NCBI GenBank assembly: GCA_001599935.1
Contig: BCIJ01000035.1
Span: forward strand, 16,988-80,987
From: Holtermannia corniformis
Lineage: Eukaryota; Basidiomycota; Tremellomycetes; Holtermanniales
Reading direction: 5' to 3'
DNA length: 64,000 nt
Part shown: positions 46,669 through 55,937 of the stretch, piece after piece
Numbering within the stretch: position 1 is the first letter of the stretch
Layout of the letters: each line of letters starts with the position of its first letter
Made by a program: the position numbers and the translations under genes
Notes under the pieces: generated by a model
What the model saw: only the letters and a program-made list of their open reading frames with translations
What the model was told of the DNA's origin: nothing
The model's database searches: none

Positions 46669-48434
46669 ATGCACATTGCCAGCACGCTCTGCGCAGTCGC
46701 CGCTGCCTTCCAGCTAGCAGCAGCGACCGTCGCGGGAACGGGCCAGATCCCGTTCTTGGCATCCGACATCACATTGGATACGGCGGGTCGCGAGGTGTAT
46801 CCTGGGCATCAAGTTTGGCGGCTCGACATTGCGGACATGGATCGGGCGTCGAAGCGCGCGGTGCTGGAGATGCTCGAGGTGCGTCAGGCGGCAGACGAGA
46901 GCGTAAAGGAGACTGATCGCACTGCTCAGCTGCTCGACCTCGATATCTGGCATGCGTCCCAATCTCGGATTGACGTCCGCGTCCCTCCTTCCCTCACTAC
47001 AGTCCTCCCGAGTCTTCTCAGCTCGCATCCCGCTCAACCACGAGTTCAAACAATGATCAACGACCTGCAATCCCTCGTCGACGAGTCATACCCTTTGCGC
47101 GACACGTCCGCAGACTGGGATACATCGACTATCGATACGCCGTTCCATGACGCCTATCATCCGTTGGAAGACTTGTATGCGTTTGGTGATGCGCTCGCGA
47201 GGGACTTTGCGGATCTCGTGCAGGGCTTCGTGGTCGGCTCTAGTGCTGAAGGGCGGGAGATTCGGGGATGGACAGCCCACAAGGCTGTGAATGTCACGGC
47301 GGACGCAAGACACGCAGGCAGCAAGGCGTACAAGAAACGCAAAGGTCACAAGCATAGGGGTGAACAGGTGTTGGAGATTGTGATCCAGGGTGGATCGCAC
47401 GCTCGCGAGGTGCGTCGAATAGGACTGATAGAGCGGTCTGACACACCGCAGTGGGTCGCACCCTCGTCAATCATCTACTTTCTTCACTCGCTGGTACTCG
47501 CCGCGCGCCAAGACCCAGACGGTGATACGGCCGGCTTGCTCGAGACGTTTTCGTTCACCGTGATCCCGACGATCAACCCGGATGGCTTGGTCTACAGCCA
47601 GGACAAGAGCCGGATGTGGCGCAAGAACAGGCAGGATACCGGTAGTGAGCACTGTCAAGGTGGGTGGTACCCGGCTACCGCTCGTACAGGGCACTGATGG
47701 ACTACAGGTATCGACTTGAACCGCAACTGGGTCAGTATGTCAGATGTATCGGGTCATGCTTCTGACTGGAAACAGGGCTACAAATGGACCGACAAGCGTT
47801 CGCCGAGCATCTGCTCCGATTCATACCCCGGCGCATTTGCTTTCCAAGCGCCAGAAACACAAGCCGTTGCCGACTACCTCATCAACGGGACTACTGGCGT
47901 GCCCAAGCGCTCGCGCAAGGTCGAAGCATTCCTCGACCTACACAGCTACGGCCAGCTGTGTACGTGTCTGTTGTTCGTAAACTTTCCAGGCTGACCTCGA
48001 CGCAGTCATGTTTCCGTTCGCGCACTCGTGCTCCGACTTTCCGCCCGATGCTGAAACGCTGACGGAAGCTGGTCTGGGCGTCGTAAAGGCCATGCGTGCA
48101 CGCTATGGCCAAGTGTACGAGGCTGGACAAGCGTGTGATCTCACTTTCCGGTTTGTCGCTGCCGCCGCCCCTGTTTACAACAGCTGACGGCCCGCAGCGC
48201 ACCGGGCGATGCCATCGACTACTCGTATGGCGTGGCAGACGTCAGGTGGTCTTACTCTACCGAACTCAGGGATACCGGAACCGTGCGTCATCCTCGTGCA
48301 TCACGACCCAAGCTCACCGTCGGCTCCAGTACGGCTTCATGCTTCCTCCCGCCTTCATCCGCCCATCGGCAGAAGAAGCGACAGCTGGGATCGTTTGGCT
48401 CGCTAGCTTTATTGCGAACCTCGAAAGGCTCTGA
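46669..48434 (+). CDS. Secreted zinc carboxypeptidase, M14 family (Ecm14-like layout)
   Basis: The N-terminal MHIASTLCAVAAAFQLAAA is a signal peptide. A propeptide of about 130 residues follows. The catalytic domain has GGSHARE (zinc His and Glu; followed by W after an intron), MWRKNR, GIDLNRNWG (Asn-Arg substrate pair), FLDLHSYGQL (third zinc ligand) and STELRDTGTYGF with the catalytic Glu. Cysteine-containing insert PFAHSCSDFPP and EAGQACD resemble Ecm14 proteins. Ecm14 members usually lack the catalytic Glu (Lys there), but here Glu is present, so this protein appears active. Role: secreted or vacuolar removal of C-terminal residues. About five introns. It starts 87 bases after the Harbinger element, so its promoter may have been altered by the insertion. 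Confidence 0.85.
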
Positions 48435-48515
48435 TCGCAACCCGTGTTGTACAAATGCATCTCGTTCATCATTGCAACCTGACGGGCGTCTGGGTCCACC
48501 TACAACTTGGGGGTA

Positions 48516-50352
48516 TCACAAGGATACCCTGTCAAGCGCACGAAGAAGACTCATGTAGCTCGCATAAGACCATGTCAGATCTCTTGCGCCTCGGAGATCC
48601 CCAGTGACCCTGCGTGCGTCAGCTAGTGCCTCACCGGCGCTCAACGGAACAAACTTGTCGATTTGCTCGCTCATGTGCTCATGGACACGATGCGACTTGC
48701 CTACATCCGCGTACGCCTTTATAGCTCGCCGCAGAGCGCCTGTTGCACGCTCGAAAAGTCGACTCGTGTCACCTCGTCGCCAAACAGCAGCTTGGCAGTG
48801 AGCTAGACTTGCACGCGGTATTCGCAGCAAGTCTGCCCAGAAAGGGATGCTCAGCGGGTCCAGTTGGATCTCGTCCGTCTTCTCAAAGTGCTCCAGAGCG
48901 AGCGTAAGCGCGTGCGCAAACGAGTAGGTGCAGATGAACCTTCGTTGGACGGGGTCAGTTGTCACCTGTGAAGCGCGGGATGGATTTACCATGGATTCCC
49001 GCTGGACATGCCGATACCATCGTAGACGTCTTCACGGTACCTCCCTAGAGCCATACCTTCAACCCAGCTTGCCGCGCCGTGGTTTATAGGATAAAGCCCG
49101 TCAAAAGATTGCGCATACGCACGGAGACTTGCTAGGACCCCTGGCGCCGCTGGGTGCAGTGAAGCATTATGCCATCCACCCTGGATTTCGTCTGCGTGCT
49201 CGTTGTGCACAAGGGCAAGCGGAAACGCGCAATCGAGGCTCGAACGGGTGTGTTGATTGCGAGTTGCGAGCCAGAAGCCGCGAGTGTCGTCCCAGAACCC
49301 TTGGATGGCAAAGTCGATCGCAGTTGCCTGATCACGGTAGTAGCTCTCAGCACCAAGATCGTGGAGGCGTCTTGCAAGTCGCGCGCCTTGACGTAGTGCA
49401 TTGCGCGACATCAGCAGCGTCCAGAGATGTGTCCCGGACCTGGGAGCATCAGGGCCTTATCACCGGCGGGCGGCAACGAACACTTCTTCCCACAAGTCGA
49501 AACCTTCTCGATCCCATGTATGCGCAACCTCCTCCAAGTCGGCTTTGATGACCTTTCCGGGCTCGTTCATGACACTCGGGTCGTACAAGTGTTGGTGGAC
49601 GTAAGCCAGGTCGGCCGGAAATCCTCGATCGAGAAGGAAATTTGCGTATGGGATCAGCGTCAGCGCCCGTAGCGCAGGGCCATCACTGCAGTCAGTACTG
49701 TTGAGCTACTGTGCTGGCAGGAATACGCTTGGCGTACCGCTGTGGTCTTCCCCAGCTCCCCTCGAACGCCGATCCATCGACATGATACTTTGGTTCAGCC
49801 AGTCCGCCGTTCCAAAATCCACCGGATGGTGTCTCGAGGGTTTGCAGAACAGCCTGAGAGCCGACGTAGCTCCTAAGCAGACTCTCGGCCTCGAAAGCGT
49901 GCTGGGGCTCGTCAAGTTGCGGTAGAAACGTGGCGATTGTCAGTGCCGAGTCTCGCGTCCAAGTATACTGCCAACGTCAGACTCAGGCGCAGTATCTCAC
50001 TGACACATACATAGTAATCAGGCTCGGTATCTCTCGAGCCATTAGAGGAACTTGCTACTACCAGGCCATCAAGCGCGCCTGCGCCCGGGCCAATGTTATC
50101 CAAAACGTGGGCTTTGGCGACCTCGTACTCCCTAGATCGGTGTACAGCCTGAGCTTGCGGTGCGATACCAAAAGCACGTCTTGCCGCCGGAAGATGAATT
50201 TGCCAGCTGGCGAGGATTAACGTTGAGCAGAGTACAAAGGATACTGCACAACGTCGCCAAAGAGACCGGCGACGTGCATCGTTGAGCTCGGAATCGAGGG
50301 TGAAACCCGCATCCTGATTCGAGATTGAGTTAGAAGTCTTGAGCTCGTCCAT
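48516..50352 (-). CDS. GH15 glucoamylase-like enzyme, membrane-anchored
   Basis: Start ATG 50352 (MDELKTSNS). A basic patch then VSFVLCSTLILASWQI make a type II signal anchor near residues 25-45. The GH15 domain follows: YTWTRDSALT, GGFWNGGLAEPKYHVDG and QRDGPALRALTLIPYA, then DLWEEVSGTHLWTLLMSRNA with the general-acid Glu (V codon split by an intron), YNG-like ALGRYREDVYDGIGMSSGNP, and RGARDLTWSYAS at the end. Family enzymes release glucose from the non-reducing end of starch or glycogen. The position of the usual catalytic base (TGEP in relatives) reads TGDL, and an extra stretch LSAGEALADARR precedes it. Activity is thus uncertain. Divergent from the small protein gene 190 bases away. Confidence 0.85.
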
Positions 50353-50542
50353 GTTCAGGAGTTGCTTGTGTCCATCGAACTGCAACAACAAGGACTGCTT
50401 CGCTCGTTGCAAACGACAGTCGCGCTCCGGACCTCCAATAGCCGGAGCCCCTATCGAAGCCTGCCACGTGGCAAGTCTCGTGCACTGACGTCACGCCCCG
50501 CGATCCGTGCTCGTAGCCATCGCTCATCGTGAGCTACTCTCC

Positions 50543-50902
50543 ATGTCCATCGCCCTCCGCCTGTCAAAAGCCACTACTACACCAATCCTCAGCCAATCCA
50601 TCCGATCAATCTCAACTACCATGACTCGTGAATCTCCCTCCGACGTGACCGGTAAGCGTGCCATTCGTTCGGGACCCCGGCGGCTAACGGGATCGACGCT
50701 CAGACGTCAAGCCGCAAGCGCCCAAGGACGTGCAGACTGACAAGGTTCCCGCAGAGGAGCCATCAGAGGAGGAGAAGGCTTCTGAGCCGGACGCAGGCGA
50801 GCAGGCGGCCGAGGTGCGTGGCTTGCGAAAACTGGTTGCCAAGCAGCTGACGGGAAACAGATGGAGAAGAAGGGCATGACTCCCCTCCCGACCATCACAT
50901 GA
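50543..50902 (+). CDS. Small mitochondrial-type protein of unknown function
   Basis: Three exons (50543-50651, 50704-50813, 50861-50902) join in frame to 86 residues. The first ~27 residues, MSIALRLSKATTTPILSQSI then RSISTT, are Ser/Thr/Arg-rich without acids, a typical mitochondrial presequence. The middle is acidic and Pro-rich (DVKPQAPKDVQTDKVPAEEP) and the C-terminus is MEKKGMTPLPTIT. I do not recognise a family. Two clean GT-AG introns in phase make it a credible gene despite its length. Internal ATG at residue 27 could give a cytosolic form. Confidence 0.6.
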
Positions 50903-51122
50903 GAACGGAGCAGAGTGATTCCGTGTATTAAATTATGATGGGTTTCATTTGTTGCATAAGGCGATTGATTGGATGCAGATCATGTATGACTTCATAGAGC
51001 TTCCGCAGCGTGTCAGGGTTCAAAGTGGCACACTGAAATGAATCCCACCCAGCGGAAGCGAGCTTTGCTGTCTCCCTTCCGCCCGCTCGGATGCTAATTA
51101 CGGTCGATCACGATCAGTCCTC

Positions 51123-52584
51123 ATGACGTCGCACACAAACGCTGGAATCGCGCCCTACGTCAAGCATAAGGCACCCAAAGTCTCGTAAGGATTTGCAGAC
51201 GTTTCGCATACACACTCAAGCGCGAGGCTACTCTCACTCTCAACACCTTGCAAGCAGCATCATGAAGCGCGGTACCGCCGGCAAGCTCAACTCGCATTCA
51301 CTCTTCAGCGACTGGCGCAATGATTTGATCGCGACGGCCGTCAGTAGGATCGCCCGGTCATGACTGAGCGCTGACATCAACTTGAAGGGCGAGTTCATTG
51401 GGACTGTAAATCGCGAATGATTGGGAACGAATGTGTACTGAAGGGTATTTTTCAGGTGCTGTTCCTTCTCTTTGCTCTCGGCGTTAGTCTGCATGCGGCC
51501 CCCAGCAGCTGAAGCTCACTTGTTGCAGGCCGTCCAAGCGACAGCGAACAGCGTTTCGGGAACCAATACCGATGGCGAGATTGACGGCAGCGGATCAGAT
51601 GCTGCGCGCATTTTCGTATGTCTAGACTGGACCTCTGTCATGGACGAGACCTGACAGCAGCATCGACTAGAATCTCTACTACATCTCGTTTGCCTTTGGC
51701 TTCTCACTGTTTGCGATTGCGAGCATCTTCTACCGCTTCACCGGTAGCATCTTCAACCCTTCTGTTGGCGTATGTACCCACGTCCTAGACGTTACTCGCT
51801 GACCTCGATCAGCTCGCCCTTTGCCTCGTCGGCGCCATCACACCCTCCCGCTTCATCCTTACGGCCTTTGCGCAGATGATCGGCGCCATCGTGGCTTCTG
51901 CCATTGTCGATGGCTTGACTCCCGGTCCGCTCAGTGTGGCATGCACGCTCGGTTCTGGCGCGAACCGCACGCAGGGACTGTTCATCGAGATGTTTGCGAC
52001 TGCCACTTTGACCCTGTCGGTGCTTATGCTGGCGGCCGAGAAGAGTCGCTTCACCCCGATGGCGCCGGTCCGTACCAACAGGCGGCTTGGCAATAGGTGT
52101 TGACGGAATGACAGCTTGGCTTCGGCATGACGTTGATGATTGTCATGCTCTTCGCGACGCAGTATACCGGCGGCGCTGTAAAGTGAGTAGATCAGGCAGA
52201 GCAGTATTGCACGTCTAATCCATGCTCAGCACTGCTCGAGCTTTCGGTCCTGCAGTCATTACCGGCTTCACCGGCTACCACTGGATCTACTGTACGCATC
52301 ATTCGCATCCTTTGCATGTCACACTGACCTTATCATGCAGGGCTCGGCCCGACTCTCGGTAGCTTACTCGCAACAGGATTCTACTATATCCTCAAGGCTT
52401 GCGTGAGTGTTCCTCTGTTGCCCATCCAACACCATCTGACGCACCAAAGCGCTACTGGGAGGTCAACCCAGGGCAAGACTCGACGTCTCACGAGGACGCG
52501 CCGTTGCAAGATGTCGAGTCGCGTGGAACCAGTGCGTTGACGTTTTGGCGCTCTGGCACGACAGCCATGAGCGAGCGCAGCTAA
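51123..52584 (+). CDS. Aquaporin (MIP family), NPS/NTA pore motifs
   Basis: A short N-terminal exon from ATG 51123 (MTSHTNAGIAPYVKHKAPKV) or the ATG at 51262 (MKRGTAGKLNSHSL) leads into LFSDWRNDLIATA, then GEFIGT, VLFLLFALG, AVQATANS, ISFAFGFSLFAIASIFYRFTG, SIFNPSVG, LALCLVGAITPSRFILTAFA, ACTLGSGANRTQGLFIEMFA, TATLTLSVLMLAAEKSR, a GGAVNTARAFGPAVITGF block and YHWIYWLGPTLGSLLATGFY. Six membrane helices and two half-helices fit aquaporins. The pore boxes are NPS and NTA rather than NPA/NPA, seen in some fungal members. First-loop residues and the short C-terminus suggest a water-type channel; specificity is not certain. Start exon uncertain. Confidence 0.85.
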
Positions 52585-52819
52585 ATGTATGGACACTGAT
52601 GCGTGCCTCTGCTCGTCTTTGACAGATGACGTGCGTGCCCGTTCGTAGCACAAAGCTTCTGGTTCAACTGTGCGCCGGGCTCAAGGAATTCCGTGCGTGA
52701 TGCGACTCGACTGTGCCCTGGACAAGAACGAATCAAGCCTTGAGAAACAAAAAGAGGATGTGTAGACACGAAGCATTCAGGGATCATGAGTGAGACTAGC
52801 GTATATGTGAGATGTAGCC

Positions 52820-53331
52820 AGGTAACATGCCGAAGAAGCCGAAGCCGCATCAGAGCCCGAGCCAGAGCCCGAGCCCGAGCCAGCAGCTAATGAAAGCCAG
52901 AGCCGGCTCCAGAGCCGGCGCCGGAGGTGCTTATTCCGGCCGCCCACATATCAGCCTTGATTCGCCGATCGAACCGGATCGCCAACAAAGGCGGTGAAAT
53001 CCACTTGCTTTCGGAGTGGACATCTGAAGACCTAGCCCTGGCAGCAACGGCAGTTGCGGACGAGGACCCAGCCACCCATGCTCAAGCCATGGCGTCACCG
53101 CTCTCGAAAGAGTGGAACCAGGCCATGCAGAAGAAGCTCGAGACGGTGGCAAAGGCAAAGACATGGAAAGACGCGAAGCTGCCACAAGGCCGGCGAGCCG
53201 TAGGCTGCAAGTGGGTCTACAAGACGAAGTCTTGGCCCGGGACTTGCGAGTAGCCTTTGGCAACAATTCGAGCCTTGTGCTTGATGATGTCGCCGTCCTG
53301 GTCTCTCTTCGTCTTGTAGACCCACTTGCAG
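52820..53331 (+). mobile_element. Ty1/copia retrotransposon relic with inverted junction
   Basis: On the plus strand, a Glu-Pro repeat (EPEPEPEPEP, with a later frameshift) leads into HAQAMASPLSKEWNQAMQKK and [14 protein letters not shown], the start of the copia reverse transcriptase. At 53229 the sequence switches to the minus strand of the same gene: reading back from 53331 gives [20 protein letters not shown] then [15 protein letters not shown]. The 25-base arms 53205-53229 and 53307-53331 are perfect inverted repeats. No LTR, integrase or intact pol is present; it is a dead, rearranged fragment. Confidence 0.85.
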
Positions 53332-53580
53332 CAAGTGGCTCTCCAACTTGGACATTGATTTGCCGGGCAACTACGCATTTTCCAGTAATCAATGCTAATG
53401 GACGTAAGGCTATACCACAATTTGTCATAATCTTACTTAAAAGAGTATAGTCATTTTTCTAAGGGGGAATAATATAATTGGTAGTATACTGTGTTTGCAT
53501 CACAGCTGTCTGGGTTCAAGTCCCGGTTCCTCCAAAATCAATCATTACACTTTAATTCTTTTGGTGAAATTCTTTCAGGT
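53332..53580. other. Nuclear insertion of mitochondrial DNA (NUMT) inside the copia relic
   Basis: A 249-base block, very A/T-rich from about 53375 on, splits the minus-strand copia copy. The copy reads GTAGGCTG up to 53581 and resumes CTGCAAGTGG at 53331; the intact plus copy at 53181-53229 has the same sequence without the insert, so CTG is duplicated or microhomology. The block contains a complete tRNA-Ala(UGC) of mitochondrial type and, just before it, a frame ending [19 protein letters not shown] that looks like the 3' end of a mitochondrial protein gene I could not name. Confidence 0.8.
53463..53534 (+). tRNA. trnA(ugc): Mitochondrial-type tRNA-Ala (anticodon UGC), probably non-functional nuclear copy
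   Basis: The 72 bases fold as a cloverleaf: acceptor GGGGGAA/TTCCTCC with one G-T pair, D-arm with TTGGTAG loop, anticodon stem CTGTG/CACAG around loop TTTGCAT (anticodon TGC), and T-arm TGGG-TTCAAGT-CCCG. A73 follows. The A/T-rich D-arm is typical of fungal mitochondrial tRNA-Ala. Since it lies in nuclear DNA between retrotransposon pieces and lacks nuclear features, it is best read as part of a NUMT. Confidence 0.85.
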
Positions 53581-53640
53581 CAGCCTACGGCTCGCCGGCC
53601 TTGTGGCTACCATGGGTGACAACATCGTGACTAATGGCCG
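53581..53640 (-). mobile_element. Distal arm of the split copia copy
   Basis: Bases 53581-53607 are the exact reverse complement of 53181-53207 (27 bases of the copia reverse-transcriptase region, coding for the GRRAVG segment). They are the other side of the copy interrupted by the mitochondrial insertion. Beyond 53608 the similarity ends. Confidence 0.8.
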
Positions 53641-53893
53641 AGTGCTGTCCGCGCTGTGGTTGCCAAAGTTGTGAACAGTAGGGATCAAGCGAAGCGATGT
53701 ATGCTTGGCGCGTGGGTTCCTGCTACGAGCTGCGGCTCTGGCGTTGGTCGGCACGTGTACCCCTTGTTCTCCGCGCCAGTTGCGCGACATCGACATTGCG
53801 CTGCCGCACGTTCAAGTCGCACTAAGAGTTGCATGCAGAGATCTATCCCTCTCTCCATCCAGAACACCAGAATGCGGGTCAACCGGGGCATCG

Positions 53894-54133
53894 CTAAAAC
53901 CACGCGAGCTCCCTGTACCCTGGCATCTGTTGGTAGGCTGTCAGATCATGATAATCGCTGATCCATGAGTTGGGACTAATCTGCGGACTGGTCTCGGTGA
54001 AGATGACCTTGTACTTGCCGTCCACTTCGACGAGCTCGGCAGTAGTAGGCCACGATTCGTCCGTTGCAGAGTTATAAGACACTTTGCGTGGTACCGGGAA
54101 TTCAGGTTCGTCGGCGGGCTTGGTGGTTGCCAT
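53894..54133 (-). CDS. Small ORF, unknown protein
   Basis: A 79-residue ORF starts at ATG 54133 (MATTKPADEPEFPVPRKVSY) and ends DLTAYQQMPGYRELAWF. It has a KYKVIFTETSPQ-x5-W segment that faintly recalls the YSLVLAGP-x7-W core of the small family at the left end of the window, but the match is too weak to claim homology. No intron or targeting signal. It lies between the retroelement relic and the aldo-keto reductase gene. A further 72-residue minus-strand frame at 54328-54546 is open but has no recognisable feature. Confidence 0.4.
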   Translation of the reverse strand: MATTKPADEPEFPVPRKVSYNSATDESWPTTAELVEVDGKYKVIFTETSPQISPNSWISDYHDLTAYQQMPGYRELAWF

Positions 54134-54629
54134 TCTGTGCTTGATCGGGCTCAACGTACTCGTGCATATGTGCGTCTTATGCGCACCGCGGTCATCCCCG
54201 ATCGTCCGACAGAGTAAAGGACGGGCCATGCCGAGTGGAAGCCAATCGATAGCAAAGGAACTAGGTCGCAAGTTGTCACATGGCGAAAGCCCTGCCGCGG
54301 ACGATCTGTCGCACATCTGCATCAGTGCTAGCAAGACTCCGCAGACAGCGGAAGGGCGACGTTGCACTCGGCGTCCGGGTCGAACAAGGTGAGAAAGATA
54401 TGCACGAGCTTGCGAGGGTCGTCTAAGCCAAGACCGTCGCGAGCAAGACCATTTGCGAGATCGTTGGTACCGCGGTTATCGACCCGTATTTCTGCAAAGA
54501 CCGAACAAGCTTGAGTCAAGTTCGACAACGTGGATTGATTTCTCATCTCCACTCGCCGTTCTCAAAGAGGGTACTACATGCTATCTGCTTCTCATCACCC
54601 TGCCCGGAAACACCGAGGCGCTCGGTCGC

Positions 54630-55708
54630 TCAAGCAACATCGACTGGGTTCCAAGTGACTTCGCCTTTCTTGCCCATCTCGAGAGTATCAAGCTGTGCCA
54701 TCTCGTCGACCGACAGCTCAAAATCGTACACGTCGGCATTCGACTCGATCCGACTAGGCGTATCTGATTTCGGCAAGGGCACGTAGCTGTCACGGTATCA
54801 ACTCGTGTCCGTCTGCGTGCATGTCCGTGCGCAAGGACCCACCCTTTCTGCAGACTCCATCGGATCAGGACCGCACACGGATCCTTGCCGTGTGCCGTTG
54901 CGATCTTTTGCAGCTTTGGATCATTGATCTTAGTTGGGTCTGCGATCGCGAGGGGCGAATACGCCTCGACGACGATCTCGTGCGCTTTGCAGTATTCGAC
55001 GATCGGGCGTTGTTGGAGCCAAGGATGGAGTTGGATCTGGTTGATCACAGGCTTTGGGGCGGGGAGGCTCTCGAGGTGTTTGACTCCGCTTTGATGTGTC
55101 AGCGCCGGGACCGTTGTGAGGCTAGAGAATGCACAAGTTTGAGACGCCGATATCTCTAGTCAGACCCTCCTTCTGTAGTTTGACCAGTGCGGCCCATATC
55201 TCAGCGCGCTTGGCCTGACCCATGGTCGGTGCGTGGATCAGGAACAAGTCGACGTAGGGCTCGCCATCTGATGCGGCGGATGCGGCGGGTTGGACTTTGT
55301 ACACGGCGTTACGGAGGGTCGAGAGGATATCTGCATCGGCAGCTTGCCAGTTGGAATGCATGATCTTGGTGGTGATGTAGAGTTCTGAACGGGGGATATC
55401 GGACGCATCGGCGGCCGCCCTGACGACTGCGTGAGTTAGCCAGTCGAATGAGTCGAGCGGCAGCAGCTACAAACACTGCTCATTCCGGTAGACGATAGCC
55501 GTGTCGACTAACGATTGCGTGAGTAATATCGTTGCAGCTCGGAAGACGACTCACCGTGCCGATAGCCGACCTGAAGTGCTTTGGTAACGCTTGCGCGGCA
55601 TGTCTCCCCCTTGGATTTATACACGCCAAACCCAAGCTGCGGGATCGTCCGACCAGTGTGGAGCCTGAGAGTCGACTGTAGAGTGAGTTTTGGGCTTGAG
55701 CCTGACAT
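54630..55708 (-). CDS. Aldo-keto reductase
   Basis: Start ATG 55708 (MSGSSPKLTLQSTLRLHTG) was chosen; an in-frame ATG at 55780 would add 24 residues. Family blocks are IPQLGFGVY, then YRHVDTAIVYRNEQ across an intron (catalytic Asp and Tyr), ITTKI (Lys), YVDLFLIHAP (His), GVSN, VINQIQLHPWLQQRPIVEYC, EAYSPLAIADP and AVLIRWSLQKG. After an intron VPLPKSDTPSRIESNADVYD closes the NADPH-binding part. The full D-Y-K-H tetrad is present, so the enzyme should reduce carbonyls with NADPH in the cytosol. Substrate unknown. Four or five exons. Divergent from NOC1. Confidence 0.88.
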
Positions 55709-55937
55709 TGCAGTTGCTGGCGAGTGGGTCAAGCTGTCGATAGTCTTTGCGGTGCCATTGAAGCTCAGTGGACGCTGCATGGTGGAGGTCAGAGTGGCGG
55801 ATCGGGATTATTTGACTGCTGACGTTTTATTTGTATTTATCCGCGTTCGCAACTCGATCACGTGGAGTTGAGATTTCTTGGAGCGCTATCCTCAAGTCGA
55901 TCTCGCATAGAGGCGGCACAGATTGCATCAACAAGCA
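55709..55937. promoter_or_regulatory. Divergent promoter region, aldo-keto reductase / NOC1
   Basis: Only 229 bases separate the chosen starts (157 if the reductase starts at 55780). The A/T-rich patch TTTTATTTGTATTTATC near 55825 could serve as core promoter. Confidence 0.4.

Noticed and set aside
53463..53534. Nuclear tRNA-Ala gene
   Set aside because: The D-arm and flanks are A/T-rich as in mitochondria and the copy sits within a retroelement break; a NUMT explains it better.
53894..54133. Fourth member of the small-protein family
   Set aside because: Only a short Y-x-V-I-F plus Trp pattern is shared; this is too weak to claim homology.
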